From the NCBI RefSeq assembly GCF_022919075.1, contig NZ_CP095078.1:2356001-2420000 (forward strand): 64,000 nucleotides of DNA. The letters run 5' to 3'. Shown piece by piece: positions 43,964-53,552 of the stretch. Below the pieces are notes generated by a model. It worked only from the letters and a program-made list of their open reading frames with translations, did no database searches and was not told the DNA's origin. The DNA comes from Nocardioides sp. W7 (lineage in GTDB: Bacteria > Actinomycetota > Actinomycetes > Propionibacteriales > Nocardioidaceae). The stretch's first letter is position 1. The number at the start of each line of letters is the position of its first letter. The position numbers and the translations under genes are program-made.

Positions 43964-44332
43964 GTGAGCATCCAGCCCGTGTCTTCCCGCACCGTCGCCC
44001 TCGTCCGTCGTACGACGTTCCTCCTCGGCAGCTCCGCCGCGCTCCTCGCGGTGGCCGGCCCGGCGAGCGCCGATGTCGCTGACGGATGGTCGAACCCCGA
44101 GGACGTCAGCGCCGTCCACGCCCTGCTGGTGCTGGGCGGGATCCCGCTCGCCCTCGGCCTGCTGATCACGGCGCTGGTCTACGTGCCCGCGATGATCCGC
44201 GGCGAGCGCCTCGCCCCGAACGCGCCGCTGGTCGAGAACCAGTGGATCGGGGGTCCGCGCCGGGGCACCGCCGAGCTGGCCGCCCCCGACGGTGCTGACT
44301 CCCAGGCGGGTGGAGCAAGTGCCCGCTGGTGA
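43964..44332 (+). CDS. secreted or membrane hypothetical protein
   Basis: The 122-aa product (GTG at 43964, 6 nt after TATCCT) has a signal-like helix (~20-36, ending GPASADV) and a second hydrophobic helix (~52-74, LLVLGGIPLALGLLITALVYVPAMI). A short cytosolic tail ends GGPRRGTAEL. The WSNPEDVSA segment between the helices would be extracytoplasmic. No domain is recognised. It overlaps the following DUF5130-type gene and is probably co-transcribed with it. Confidence 0.65.
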   Translation: MSIQPVSSRTVALVRRTTFLLGSSAALLAVAGPASADVADGWSNPEDVSAVHALLVLGGIPLALGLLITALVYVPAMIRGERLAPNAPLVENQWIGGPRRGTAELAAPDGADSQAGGASARW

Positions 44333-44723
44333 CCCGTTCACCAAGTCGGAGCGCTTCGCGCTCGACGACGCCATCCGCAAGGCCGAGCAGCAGAGCCGGC
44401 TGGAGTTCTCGGTGTTCGTCGGGAACGCGGAGGGCGACCCGCGGGCGTTCGCGACCAGCCTGCACAACTCGCTGGTCGTGCCGGCGCGCAGCATCCTGAT
44501 CATGCTCGACCCGACCCGTCGGGTCCTGGAGGTCGTCACGGGCGGCTTCGTCCGTCGTACCCTCTCCGACGCCGAGGTGGAGCTGGCGGTGCTCGCGATG
44601 CAGTCCGAGCTCGCCGAGGGCGAGATCGTCACCGGGCTGCTGCGCGGCATCCACCTGCTCGCCGAGCACGCCCGGGCACCCGAGACCCTGCACGCCGGCC
44701 CGGAGCAGCCCCAGCAGTCCTGA
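44292..44723 (+). CDS. DUF5130-type (TPM-like) protein
   Basis: The ~143-aa soluble protein has the pattern DPFTKSERFALDDAIRKAEQQSRLEFSVFVG...LHNSLVVPARSILIMLDPTRRVLEVVTG, which resembles DUF5130/TPM-fold proteins of actinobacteria. In-frame GTGs at 44310 and 44319 are alternative starts with less overlap (14 bp for the latter) with the upstream gene. The function is unknown. It ends ~60 bp from the convergent pepN. Confidence 0.7.
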   Translation: MLTPRRVEQVPAGDPFTKSERFALDDAIRKAEQQSRLEFSVFVGNAEGDPRAFATSLHNSLVVPARSILIMLDPTRRVLEVVTGGFVRRTLSDAEVELAVLAMQSELAEGEIVTGLLRGIHLLAEHARAPETLHAGPEQPQQS

Positions 44724-44783
44724 CCGTCGCCCCCGGGCGCCGCCGCCCCGGACAGCAGGCCGGGGCGACGGCGACGAGCGTGT

Positions 44784-47327
44784 TCAGGGGCGCCCGTCGA
44801 GCTCCTGCGCGGCCAGCGCGCGGGCCACGTCGGCGCGGCCCTCCTGCACGTAGCGCTTCGCACCCGCCGGCGCGGGCGAGGAGGCCAGCCACGCGTCGAC
44901 CCGGTCCAGCAGCTCCAGGCTGGCCAGCGGCTTCGGGAAGCTGTACTCCAGCGCCTTGGCCGCGCGATGGGTGCCGAGCTGGTCCCAGGCGGTCTCGGCC
45001 GCCTCCAGGTACTTCTCGACGTACGGCGCCAGTACGGCGTCCTGGCGCGGCCGCTGGAAGGACAGCACCACCGAGAGCGCGGTCTCGTTGGGCGTCGAGG
45101 CGTCCTCCATGGCGATCCGCCAGGCCTCGGCCTTGGCCTCGGCCGTCGGGATCGCTGCCCGGGCGCCGGCGGCGTGCTCCTTGCCGGAGATCGTGTTGTC
45201 CTGCGCGAGCTCGTCGTCGATGCGCGAGCCGGCCCGGTCGTTCGCGGCGAGGCCGGTGATCAGCGACCAGCGCAGGTCCTGGTCGACGGCCAGGCCCTCC
45301 AGGACCAACGAGCCGTCGAGGAGCGCCTCGAGGTCGGTGATCGCCCGGTCGCTGTGGGTGGTGGCTGCGTAACTGCGGACGAAGGTCAGCTGCTGGTCGC
45401 TGCCGGGCTCGGCGGCCAGCGCCAGCTCCCGCAGGCCGGACTCCCAGCGCGCGGTCAGCTCGGCGCGATGCTCCGGAGCGGAGTACGACGCGACGGTCTG
45501 TGCCGCGTACGTCGGGATCCGGCTCACGCCCCACGCGTCGGTCTCCTGGCCGATGTTCGCCAGCACCAGCTCGACGAAGTCGGTCGCCCGCAGCTCGGCG
45601 TCGCGGGTCATGTCCCAGGTCGCGCCCCACACCAGAGCGCGGGCCAGGGAGTCGTCGAGCTTCGAGAGGCCGCCGATGGCGGTGGCGAGTGAGCGCTCGT
45701 CGAGGCGGATCTTGGCGTAGGTCAGGTCGCCCTCGTTGAGCAGGAGCAGGTCGGGCTGCTTGACACCGACGAGCTCGGGAACCTCGGTGCGCTCGCCGTC
45801 GACGTCGATCTCGAAGGTGTCGCGCAGCACCAGCCGGCCGTCGGTCTCGTCGTAGGCACCGATGCCGATCCGGTGCCGGCGCAGGGTCGGCCAGTCGGGG
45901 TGGGCGGACTGCAGGACGGCGAAGGAGGAGTAGGTGCCCGCGGAGTCGAGCACGAAGGACGGCGTCAGCGTGTTGACGCCCGCGGTCTGCAGCCACTCGG
46001 TGGCCCAGCCGCCGAGCTCGCGGCCGGAGGCCTTCTCGAGGGCGGCGAGCAGGTCGGTGTACTCGGCGTTCGCGTAGGCGTGGTCCTTGAAGTACTGCCG
46101 CAGGCCGGCGAGGAACGGCTCGAGGCCGACCCAGGCCACCAGCTGCTTGAGCACCGACGCGCCCTTGGCGTAGGTGATCATGTCGAAGTTGACCTCGACG
46201 GCGTGCAGGTCGTGGTTGTCGGCCGCGATCGGGTGCGTGGAGGGCAGCTGGTCCTGGCGGTAGCCGGTCTGCTTGCGCGCGTTGGCGAAGCCGGTCCAGG
46301 CGTCGGTGAAGTCGGTCGCCTCGACCTCGGCCCAGTAGCAGGCCCACTCGGCGAACGACTCGTTGAGCCAGAGGTCGTCCCACCACTTCATGGTCACCAG
46401 GTCGCCGAACCACATGTGCGCCATCTCGTGCAGGATCATCGAGGTGCGGAACTCGTAGAACGAGCGCGGCTGGCGCGAGCGGGGGAGGTACTCGTCGCGG
46501 ACGGTCACGCAGCCGGCGTTCTCCATCGCGCCCATGTTGTACTCCGGCACGTAGAGCTGGTCGTACTTGCCGAACGGGTAGGGGAAGTCGAACTGCTCCT
46601 CGAAGAAGGCGAACCCCTTCTTCGTGAGGTCGACCAGCACGTCGTCGTCGAGGTGCTCGACGAGCGACTGCCGGCAGTAGTGGCCGAGCGGGATGTCGCC
46701 GTGCTTGCCGTGGTAGACGTCCTGGACCTCGTGGTACTCACCCGCGACGATCGCCGTGATGTACGTCGACATCGGCTTGGTCGGCTCGAAGCTCCACAGC
46801 GCGACCCCGTCGGAGACCGGCGTCGGCTCCGGGGTGGGGGAGTTGGAGACGACCTTCCAGTGCGAGGGCGCGGTCACGTGGAAGGTGAACGGCGCCTTGA
46901 GGTCGGGCTGCTCGAAGGTGGTGTAGACGCGACGCGCGTCCGGCACCTCGAACTGCGAGTAGAGGTAGACCCGGTCGTCGACGGGGTCGACGAAGTGGTG
47001 CAGGCCCTCACCGGTGTGCGAGTACGTGCAGTCCGCACGCACGACGAGCTCGTTGTCGGTCCGCAGGCCGGTCAGCGTGATCCGGCTGTCGGCGTACGCC
47101 GTGGCCGGGTCGATCGACTCGCCGTTCAGGGTGATCTCGTGGATCGTCGCGTCGACGAGGTCGGCGAAGGTCTGGGCGCCGGGCTCGGCGCAGGTGAAGC
47201 GGATGGTCGTGGTCGATCCGAAGACTTTGTCGCCCGTCGTGAGGTCCAGGTCGATGGAGTACGACGTGACGTCCAGGAGGGCGGCGCGGGTGGCGGCCTC
47301 GTCCCGGGTGAGGTTGGTTCCAGGCAT
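44784..47327 (-). CDS. pepN: aminopeptidase N (M1 family)
   Basis: This zinc metallopeptidase removes N-terminal residues. ATG at 47327 gives 847 aa starting MPGTNLTRDEA, the usual actinobacterial start, and lies 7 nt after CAGGAT. Longer in-frame starts (47336, 47396) are less likely. GAMENAG is at ~265, the zinc site HEMAHMWFGD at ~299 with the downstream Glu in NESFAEW, and the ERAP1-like helical C-terminal domain fills the rest. The codons and length are normal for the family. Confidence 0.95.
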   Translation of the reverse strand: MPGTNLTRDEAATRAALLDVTSYSIDLDLTTGDKVFGSTTTIRFTCAEPGAQTFADLVDATIHEITLNGESIDPATAYADSRITLTGLRTDNELVVRADCTYSHTGEGLHHFVDPVDDRVYLYSQFEVPDARRVYTTFEQPDLKAPFTFHVTAPSHWKVVSNSPTPEPTPVSDGVALWSFEPTKPMSTYITAIVAGEYHEVQDVYHGKHGDIPLGHYCRQSLVEHLDDDVLVDLTKKGFAFFEEQFDFPYPFGKYDQLYVPEYNMGAMENAGCVTVRDEYLPRSRQPRSFYEFRTSMILHEMAHMWFGDLVTMKWWDDLWLNESFAEWACYWAEVEATDFTDAWTGFANARKQTGYRQDQLPSTHPIAADNHDLHAVEVNFDMITYAKGASVLKQLVAWVGLEPFLAGLRQYFKDHAYANAEYTDLLAALEKASGRELGGWATEWLQTAGVNTLTPSFVLDSAGTYSSFAVLQSAHPDWPTLRRHRIGIGAYDETDGRLVLRDTFEIDVDGERTEVPELVGVKQPDLLLLNEGDLTYAKIRLDERSLATAIGGLSKLDDSLARALVWGATWDMTRDAELRATDFVELVLANIGQETDAWGVSRIPTYAAQTVASYSAPEHRAELTARWESGLRELALAAEPGSDQQLTFVRSYAATTHSDRAITDLEALLDGSLVLEGLAVDQDLRWSLITGLAANDRAGSRIDDELAQDNTISGKEHAAGARAAIPTAEAKAEAWRIAMEDASTPNETALSVVLSFQRPRQDAVLAPYVEKYLEAAETAWDQLGTHRAAKALEYSFPKPLASLELLDRVDAWLASSPAPAGAKRYVQEGRADVARALAAQELDGRP

Positions 47328-47464
47328 GCGCTGCATCCTGCCACCGGCCCGTGGCGTGGTCGCAGCGGCCGCCTCCGAGGCCGGCGTGTCCGACATGTGG
47401 ACAGCGTGATCGGGAGCTGCCAACTGCCGGAATCTCCCCGGTTTCACCGGCGTGTCGCGTGGAC

Positions 47465-47530
47465 AGGCGGTTAAATTACATCATTGTAGTTCGTTCTCGG
47501 CGTGTCGCGCTTGACTTTTTTCACTAGGGT
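47465..47530 (+). promoter_or_regulatory. AT-rich promoter region of the CHAP gene
   Basis: The stretch 47470-47495 is strongly AT-rich compared with its surroundings and contains TACA-N4-TGTA. TAGGGT at 47525-47530 lies 6 nt before the GTG. The 209-bp gap to pepN holds no other feature. Confidence 0.5.
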
Positions 47531-47536
47531 GCTCCC

Positions 47537-49159
47537 GTGCATCACCAGTCACAGGAGCCACGGCGGCCCCACCTCGCCGCCGTGATCGGTCTCCTCGTAC
47601 TTCTCGGGGGGCTGCTGGTGCTGCCCGCACCGGCGGCCACCGCGGCGTCGACGTACCTGTGCACCGGCTACTCCGGATGCGCGAACGCCGGCTACTCGCA
47701 CGCGGGCTACCGCAAGGCCCGCACGACGATGTACTGGCAGATGTACGCCGGGCACAACTGCACCAACTACGCCGCGTACCGCGTGGTGAAGAACGGGATG
47801 GCGAACAGCCGGCCCTGGAACGGCAACGGCAACGCCAGCAACTGGGGCGTGGCGATGTCGCGGATCACCGACGCCAAGCCGATGGTGGGTGCGATCGCCT
47901 GGTGGAAGGCGAACGTGCCGGGCGCGGGGGCCAGCGGCCACGTCGCCTACGTCGAGCAGGTCGTCTCCAGCACCGAGATCGTGATCTCCGAGGACAGCTG
48001 GGGCGGCGACTTCCACTGGCGCCGGATCACCAAGAGCGGCCGGGGCTGGCCGAGCGGGTTCATCCACTTCAACGACAAGGTGCTCGCCCCGACGAGCCCG
48101 CCGTCCGTGCTCGGCACCCCCCAGATCGGGGCAACCCTGACGGCGAACCAGGGCGCCTGGAACCCGGCCGGCACCTACAGCTACCAGTGGGCGGTCGCGG
48201 GGACGCCGATCGCCGGCGCGACCGCGCAGACCTACTCGCCCACGGCGGACGTGCTCCGCAAGCCGTTGAGCGTGACCGTCACCGTGACGAAGAACGGCTA
48301 CCAGCCCGGCCGGGCGGTCGCCAGCACGGCCGCCGTGGCCCCGGGCACCATGGCCAACCCCGTCCCCCCGGCCATCACCGGCACCCCGCAGGTCGACGAG
48401 ACCCTCCAGGTCTCCCTCGGCACCTGGAGTCCGGCTCCCGTCACCACGGCCGTGAAGTGGTACGCCGACGGCGTCGTCATCCCCGGCGCCACCGGGCCGT
48501 CCCTGACGCTCACCCAGGCGCACATCGACAAGCAGATCACCGCCAACGTCTCCGCCCGGGCGACGGCGTACAACCGCGGGACGGTCGCGACCGCCCCGAC
48601 GACGCCGATCCTCGCGGGCACCATCCGTGAGGTCACGCCGTACACGCTCTCGGGGGCGACCGGCCACGGGCGCGTGCTGACGGTCACGCCCGGCACCCTC
48701 GAGCCGGCCGACTCGACGGCGACGTACACCTGGCTGCGCGACGGCGTGCCGATACCCGGCGCCACCGGCGCGACGTACCGGCTCGGCGCCGCCGACGTCG
48801 GCTCCCGGGTGTCGCTGCGGCTCGACGTGGTCCGCCGCAGCTTCCGCAGCCTGAGCCGCACCATCCGGATCGGCTCCAAGGTCACGACCCGCCCCACGAT
48901 GAAGGTCGTGCCGAAGGGCCAGGCCGGACGCGCGATCGTCACCGTGCGGCTGCGCGCCCCCGGTATCGACCCGTTCAAGGGGCGCGTGACCGTGCGGATC
49001 GGTTCCCGGTCCGAGGTCGTCCGCATCGTCGACGGGAAGGCGCGGGTGGCCTTCACCGGTCTGCGGCCCGGCGTGCAGGCGATCCAGGTCCGCTACACCG
49101 GCACGTCGGTGATCAAGCCCGTCAAGGGCAAGGGGCGGGTCCGGATCCCGAGCAGCTGA
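47537..49159 (+). CDS. secreted CHAP-domain peptidoglycan hydrolase with Ig-like repeats
   Basis: The 540-aa protein has a signal peptide (~1-36) and a CHAP amidase/endopeptidase domain (~40-175). The catalytic Cys is in GHNCTNYAAYRV (~74) and the His in SGHVAYVEQV (~133). Three ~85-residue Ig-like modules follow, each starting with a P.I.GTP or comparable strand and containing W..DG..IPGAT. A C-terminal Big_3_5-like domain ends KGRVRIPSS. The Ig modules probably bind the wall. The leaderless-type promoter and AT-rich upstream patch suggest separate regulation. Confidence 0.85.
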   Translation: MHHQSQEPRRPHLAAVIGLLVLLGGLLVLPAPAATAASTYLCTGYSGCANAGYSHAGYRKARTTMYWQMYAGHNCTNYAAYRVVKNGMANSRPWNGNGNASNWGVAMSRITDAKPMVGAIAWWKANVPGAGASGHVAYVEQVVSSTEIVISEDSWGGDFHWRRITKSGRGWPSGFIHFNDKVLAPTSPPSVLGTPQIGATLTANQGAWNPAGTYSYQWAVAGTPIAGATAQTYSPTADVLRKPLSVTVTVTKNGYQPGRAVASTAAVAPGTMANPVPPAITGTPQVDETLQVSLGTWSPAPVTTAVKWYADGVVIPGATGPSLTLTQAHIDKQITANVSARATAYNRGTVATAPTTPILAGTIREVTPYTLSGATGHGRVLTVTPGTLEPADSTATYTWLRDGVPIPGATGATYRLGAADVGSRVSLRLDVVRRSFRSLSRTIRIGSKVTTRPTMKVVPKGQAGRAIVTVRLRAPGIDPFKGRVTVRIGSRSEVVRIVDGKARVAFTGLRPGVQAIQVRYTGTSVIKPVKGKGRVRIPSS

Positions 49160-49180
49160 CCGTTCCGGCAGACTGGACGC

Positions 49181-50521
49181 GTGCGGGACACGGACCGGGA
49201 TCTCGTCCCGCTGCGCGAGGCGACCCGCGCCTGGTTCCGGATCTCGCTGCAGACCTTCGGCGGCCCCGCCGGCCAGATCGCGGTCATGCAGCGCGAGCTC
49301 GTCGACGAGCGGCGCTGGCTGGGCGAGAGCCGGTTCCTGCACGCGCTCAGCTACTGCATGCTGCTGCCGGGCCCGGAGGCCCAGCAGCTGGCGGTGTACT
49401 CCGGCTGGCTCCTCAACGGCTGGCTCGGCGGGCTGATCGCCGGTGTGCTGTTCGTGCTGCCCGGGGTGGTGGCGCTGCTCGGCCTCTCCTGGATGTACGT
49501 CGCCCACGGGGACAGCGTGGTCGTCACGGGCCTGTTCCTGGGCCTGGCCCCGGCCGTCCTCGCCGTGGTCGTGCAGGCCGTGGTCCGGATCGCCGGCCGG
49601 GCGCTGCGGCGCCGGAGCCTCGTGGTGCTGGCGGTCGCGGCGTTCCTGGGGATCGCGGTGCTCGGTGTGCCGTTCCCGCTGGTCGTCCTGGGCGCCGGCG
49701 TCGCCGGCTGGCTGGTCGGTCGGCACGCGCCGCTCGAGGGACCGGTCGAGCCCGACGACGGCCCGCCGCCCCTGGTGCCCGACGACGCACTGCACCACGC
49801 CACGCCGACCCGACGCCGCAACGTGCTGGTGCTCGGGCTCGGCCTGGCGGTCTGGGTGGCGCCGGTGCTGGCCGCGTGGGTGCTCACCGGCCGGGAGAGC
49901 GTCTACACCGACCAGGGCGTGTTCTTAGGCGGCTTGGCCCTGGTGACCTTCGGCGGCGCGTACGCCGTGCTCGCGTACGTCGCGCAGGCGGCCGTCGAGA
50001 GCTACGGCTGGCTGTCGGCCAACGAGATGGCCAAGGGGCTGGCGCTGGCCGAGTCGACGCCGGGCCCGCTGATCATGGTGGTGCAGTTCGTCGCGTTCCT
50101 CGGCGCCTACCGCGACCCCGGCGGCCTCGACCCGTGGGCGGCCGCGGTGGTCGGGTCGCTGCTGACGGTGTGGGTGACCTTCGTGCCGAGCTTCCTGTTC
50201 ATCTTCCTCGGTGCCCCGTACGTAGAGCGTCTGCGCGGCAATCGGTCCCTCGCGGCGGCCCTCACCGGGGTCACCGCGGCCGTCGTCGGCGTGATCGCCA
50301 ACCTGGCGCTCTTCTTCGCCGTGCACACGCTCTTCGCCGAGACCGAGCGACTCGGTCTCGAGCACTTCGGCCTGGTGGTGCCCGTGTGGTCGTCGTACCT
50401 CTGGGAGGCGCTGGTCGTGGCCGCGGTGGCGCTCGTCCTGGTCTTCGGGCTGCGCTGGTCGGTGCTGCGCACCCTCGGCTGCTGTGCGCTCCTCGGCCTG
50501 GGCCTCCAGCTGCTGACCTGA
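49181..50521 (+). CDS. chrA: chromate transporter (CHR family, long bidomain form)
   Basis: The 446-aa protein has ~11 transmembrane helices in two homologous CHR halves. [15 protein letters not shown] opens the first half and [15 protein letters not shown] the second. PGP motifs follow in each ([21 protein letters not shown]). ChrA exports chromate via a sulfate-like path. No chrB regulator is adjacent. The GTG start is 6 nt after CAGACT, a possible -10. Confidence 0.9.
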   Translation: MRDTDRDLVPLREATRAWFRISLQTFGGPAGQIAVMQRELVDERRWLGESRFLHALSYCMLLPGPEAQQLAVYSGWLLNGWLGGLIAGVLFVLPGVVALLGLSWMYVAHGDSVVVTGLFLGLAPAVLAVVVQAVVRIAGRALRRRSLVVLAVAAFLGIAVLGVPFPLVVLGAGVAGWLVGRHAPLEGPVEPDDGPPPLVPDDALHHATPTRRRNVLVLGLGLAVWVAPVLAAWVLTGRESVYTDQGVFLGGLALVTFGGAYAVLAYVAQAAVESYGWLSANEMAKGLALAESTPGPLIMVVQFVAFLGAYRDPGGLDPWAAAVVGSLLTVWVTFVPSFLFIFLGAPYVERLRGNRSLAAALTGVTAAVVGVIANLALFFAVHTLFAETERLGLEHFGLVVPVWSSYLWEALVVAAVALVLVFGLRWSVLRTLGCCALLGLGLQLLT

Positions 50522-50564
50522 GACCCCGGGAAGCAGTACACCGGTCCGGTTGTTGACTGTGACC

Positions 50565-51170
50565 ATGACGACCACCAACGCCGACTTCTGGTTCGACCCG
50601 CTGTGCCCGTTCGCCTGGATCACCTCACGGTGGATCCTGGAGGTCGAGAAGGTGCGCGACATCTCGGTCACCTGGCACGTGATGAGCCTCGCCTACCTCA
50701 ACCAGGACAAGGACATCCCGGACGACTACCGCGAGATGCTGAAGGATGCCTGGGGGCCCGTGCGGGTCGTGATGGCCGCCGAGCAGGCGCACGGCGAGCA
50801 GGCGCTGGCGCCGCTCTACACCGCGCTCGGCACCCGCAAGCACGACCAGGGGGGCACCCTGGACCGCGCCACCATCGAGGCGGCCCTCGCCGAGGTCGGG
50901 CTGCCAGCGTCGCTGGCCGACGCGATGAACGACTCGTCGTACGACGACGCCGTCCGGAAGTCGCACCACCTCGGGATGGACCAGGTCGGCGACGAGGTCG
51001 GCACCCCCACGATCGCGATCGAGGGCACGGCGTTCTTCGGCCCGGTGCTCACCTCGATCCCGCGCGGCGACGACGCGGGCAAGGTGTGGGACGGCGCGGT
51101 CGCGCTGGCGTCGTACCCCTACTTCTTCGAGCTGAAGCGGTCCCGCACCGCGCCCCTCGACTTCAGCTGA
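50565..51170 (+). CDS. Rv2466c-family mycothiol-linked DsbA-fold protein (CPFA active site)
   Basis: The 201-aa protein (ATG at 50565) follows M. tuberculosis Rv2466c closely: [38 protein letters not shown] and [18 protein letters not shown]. Rv2466c is a mycothiol-dependent nitroreductase with a CPWC active site. Here the motif is CPFA, so the resolving Cys is lost while the nucleophilic Cys stays. A monothiol mechanism with mycothiol is plausible. It lies divergent to pepN as in Mycobacterium, with two genes inserted between. Confidence 0.85.
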   Translation: MTTTNADFWFDPLCPFAWITSRWILEVEKVRDISVTWHVMSLAYLNQDKDIPDDYREMLKDAWGPVRVVMAAEQAHGEQALAPLYTALGTRKHDQGGTLDRATIEAALAEVGLPASLADAMNDSSYDDAVRKSHHLGMDQVGDEVGTPTIAIEGTAFFGPVLTSIPRGDDAGKVWDGAVALASYPYFFELKRSRTAPLDFS

Positions 51171-51376
51171 GGGTTCGACCGAGGGTGACCGGGTGACGCA
51201 GGATGGGCTGCCATGCGGCACTCGGGCATCGTCACCTCCGTCACCCTGACCACTCTCGCCACGCTGTTGGCGTCGCTGCCGATCGCGGCGCCGACAGCGT
51301 CGGCAGCGCCGTCAGCACCGGCGGTCGCGCCGGCCCAGGAGGTCGGCGCGGTCCGCGTCGAGGCGTTCTCGATGGT

Positions 51377-51379
51377 CGG
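51377..51379. repeat. 3-bp target duplication (CGG) of the IS3 element, with its partner at 52645-52647
   Basis: CGG flanks both ends of the element and counts once in the restored host gene frame, which supports the border assignment. Confidence 0.8.
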
Positions 51380-51421
51380 TGACGTGCCCTACGGCTTGGT
51401 TACCCGTTGGCGTCTGGAGTC

Positions 51422-52282
51422 TCAGGCGGTGACGGTGGTGGTTTCGGAGCGTAGTTCGTACTCGATCGGGGTGCGGTAGCCGATGCTGGAGTGACGCCGT
51501 TGGCGGTTGTAGAAGATCTCGATGTACTCGAAGATCGCGTTGGCCAGCTCGACTCGGGTCTTCCACTTCTTGCGGTTCAGCAGCTCGATCTGCATCGAGG
51601 ACCAGAACGATTCCATCATCGCGTTGTCTAGGCCGTCGCCGACGGACCCGAAGGACGGCATCAGGCCCGCGGACCGGATCTTGTCGCCGAAGGCCCATGA
51701 GGTGAACTGGACTCCGTGGTCGGCGTGCACGATCCCGCCCGGTGCGGGTCGGCGGTTTCGGATGGCCATGTCGAGGGCGTTGATGACCAGGGCGGTGTCT
51801 TGTCGGGTGTCGATCGACCAGCCCACGATCCGGCGGCTGTAGGCGTCCAGGACGGCGGCGCAGAAGACCTTGCCCTCGCGGGTCGGGTGCTCGGTGATGT
51901 CGGTGACCCACAGCTCGTTCGGGGCCAGGCGGTGGAACTTCCGGTTGACCAGGTCCTCGCTGGTCACGACACCCCGGAGCCGCTTGATCCGCGCCGGCCC
52001 AGGCAGGCCGCAGATACCGGCCTGGGTCATCAGCACCGACACCAGCCGGGAGCTGACCTGGACGTTCATCGCCATCGTGAGCTCGGCGTGGATACGGCGG
52101 TAGCCGTAGGTGCCGCGCGAGGCGACGTGGATCTCGCGGATCAGGCCGGTCAGCCATTCACGCCGCAACTGCGTGGCCGAGGTAGCCCGGTTCTTGTAGC
52201 GGTAGTAGCCGGGACTGGAGACGCCCAGCACCCGACAGCACTTCTTGACCGGGATGCCGGCGTCGACGAGGCGGTCGATCAC
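51422..52282 (-). CDS. IS3 OrfB, DDE transposase
   Basis: The 286-aa integrase-core protein has an HTH_21 region (GTYGYRRIHAEL) and the DDE triad: WVTDITEHP, VHADHGVQFTS, and DNAMMESFWSSMQIEL (35-residue Asp-Glu spacing pattern). Its GTG overlaps the OrfA stop (GTGA). The frame is open upstream through A-AAA-GGG, so a -1 frameshift would give the OrfAB fusion transposase. Confidence 0.92.
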   Translation of the reverse strand: MIDRLVDAGIPVKKCCRVLGVSSPGYYRYKNRATSATQLRREWLTGLIREIHVASRGTYGYRRIHAELTMAMNVQVSSRLVSVLMTQAGICGLPGPARIKRLRGVVTSEDLVNRKFHRLAPNELWVTDITEHPTREGKVFCAAVLDAYSRRIVGWSIDTRQDTALVINALDMAIRNRRPAPGGIVHADHGVQFTSWAFGDKIRSAGLMPSFGSVGDGLDNAMMESFWSSMQIELLNRKKWKTRVELANAIFEYIEIFYNRQRRHSSIGYRTPIEYELRSETTTVTA

Positions 52283-52575
52283 CGGGTGAACCCTTTTGGG
52301 TGCGGCTTCTCCTCCGCCAGGAACTTCGAGGCCTGACGGATGATGGCCAGCTCTGTCTCGAGTTCACGGATCCGCTTGCGGGCGGCACGGAGCTCAGCGG
52401 ACTCGGTCGTGGTGACCCCGGCGAGTTCACCGCGGTCGATGCGGTCTTGGCGGACCCAGTTGTGCAGGCACCCGGCGCTGATGCCGAGTTCGTAGGCGAC
52501 CTGCTTGATCTGCTTGCCGGCACGGACGAGCGCTACGGCTCGCTGACGGAACTCCGGTGGGTAGGGACGAGGCAC
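52279..52575 (-). CDS. IS3 OrfA, HTH DNA-binding protein
   Basis: The 98-aa protein has a Tnp_1/HTH (YPPEFRQRAVALVRAGKQIKQVAYELGISAGCLHNWVRQ) and a leucine-zipper-like helix (LRAARKRIRELETELAIIRQ). It ends in K-G-F at the frameshift site. It binds the IS ends and regulates the fusion transposase. Confidence 0.92.
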   Translation of the reverse strand: MPRPYPPEFRQRAVALVRAGKQIKQVAYELGISAGCLHNWVRQDRIDRGELAGVTTTESAELRAARKRIRELETELAIIRQASKFLAEEKPHPKGFTR

Positions 52576-53552
52576 GATGCGCAGCCTTCCAAGAAGGCCT
52601 TCGACTCATCAGCCAATCGGGTAACCAACCCATAGGCCACGTCACGGCGTCAGCTGGCGGGGCAGCGGTACGCCGGCCGCGGAGGTCCGCACCCGCGACG
52701 CCGACGGCTGGAGCGCGTGGACGCACCTGGACCCGATGACCGACGGGCCGTCGGCGGCCGCCGCCGAGGCGACCGGCGTACGCGGCTCCGAGCTGCTCTG
52801 GGTGGGTGCCTCGGACGCGGCCCAGCTGCGCACCACGGGCCCGGTCCCGACCGGCCTCGACCTGGTCCTGATCGACCCGGGCACCCGGGCGGGTGACGCC
52901 CGTCCCGAGTCCGCTCCCGAGGTGCGCGCGCGGGGTCGGGCGAAGCCGGACCGGGTGCCGCGCCCGCGCATCCACTCCCGGGGCGACTGGGGCGCCGACG
53001 ACCGGATGCTCAACGGGTCGGTGCGCTACACCAACCGGTTGCGGCAGGTGCACGTGCACCACACGGCGACCGGCAACGGCTACTCGCGTGCCGACGTGCC
53101 CGCGCTGATCCGGGGCATGTACCGGTACCACACGCAGACGCTCGGCTGGTTCGACCTCGGCTACAACTTCCTGGTCGACCGGTTCGGCCGCGCCTGGGAG
53201 GGTCGCTCGGGCGGCCCGGCGAAGCTGGTGCAGGGCGCGCACACGCTCGGCTTCAACCGCCGCTCGGTCGGCATCGCGATCATCGGCAGCCACGACGACA
53301 ACCGGGTCTCCGACCGCTCGATCCTGACGGTCGCGCGGCTGGCGGCGTGGAAGCTCGACCGGTACGACCGCCGGGCCACCGGCACGGTCGTGGTCGGCTC
53401 CGACGGCAGCGACAGGTACGCCGCGGGCCGGCGGGTGCGGCTGCCTGTGATCGACGGGCACCGCGACACCAACGACACCGCGTGCCCGGGCGAGCGGGTC
53501 TACCGCCGGCTCGGCGAGATCCGTCGCCTCGCGCAGCGTCGGATCAGCCGCT

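Larger units (their letters stand above)
51380..52644 (-). mobile_element. IS3-family insertion sequence (1265 bp)
   Basis: Terminal inverted repeats begin TGACGTGsCCTAyGGsTTGG and extend to TTACCCG on both sides (3 mismatches in 27 bp), with TG...CA termini. OrfA and OrfB lie on the minus strand in the standard IS3 order. A slippery A-AAA-GGG at 52297-52291 and a GTGA overlap join them. Nothing appears missing, so it should be mobile. Confidence 0.88.

Noticed and set aside
47328..47536. c-di-AMP (ydaO-type) riboswitch before the CHAP hydrolase, as seen for some actinobacterial wall hydrolases
   Set aside because: The -10 lies 6 nt from the start codon, leaving no leader, and the conserved ydaO core was not seen.
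47549..49798. Long minus-strand ORF (749 codons) opposite the CHAP and chrA genes
   Set aside because: It spans two well-supported + strand genes and contains only Arg/Gly/Asp-rich sequence without motifs.
51385..52639. Shorter IS3 borders at TGCCC...GGCCA
   Set aside because: These give no target duplication and do not restore the host frame, whereas 51380-52644 gives CGG/CGG and an intact 360-codon gene.
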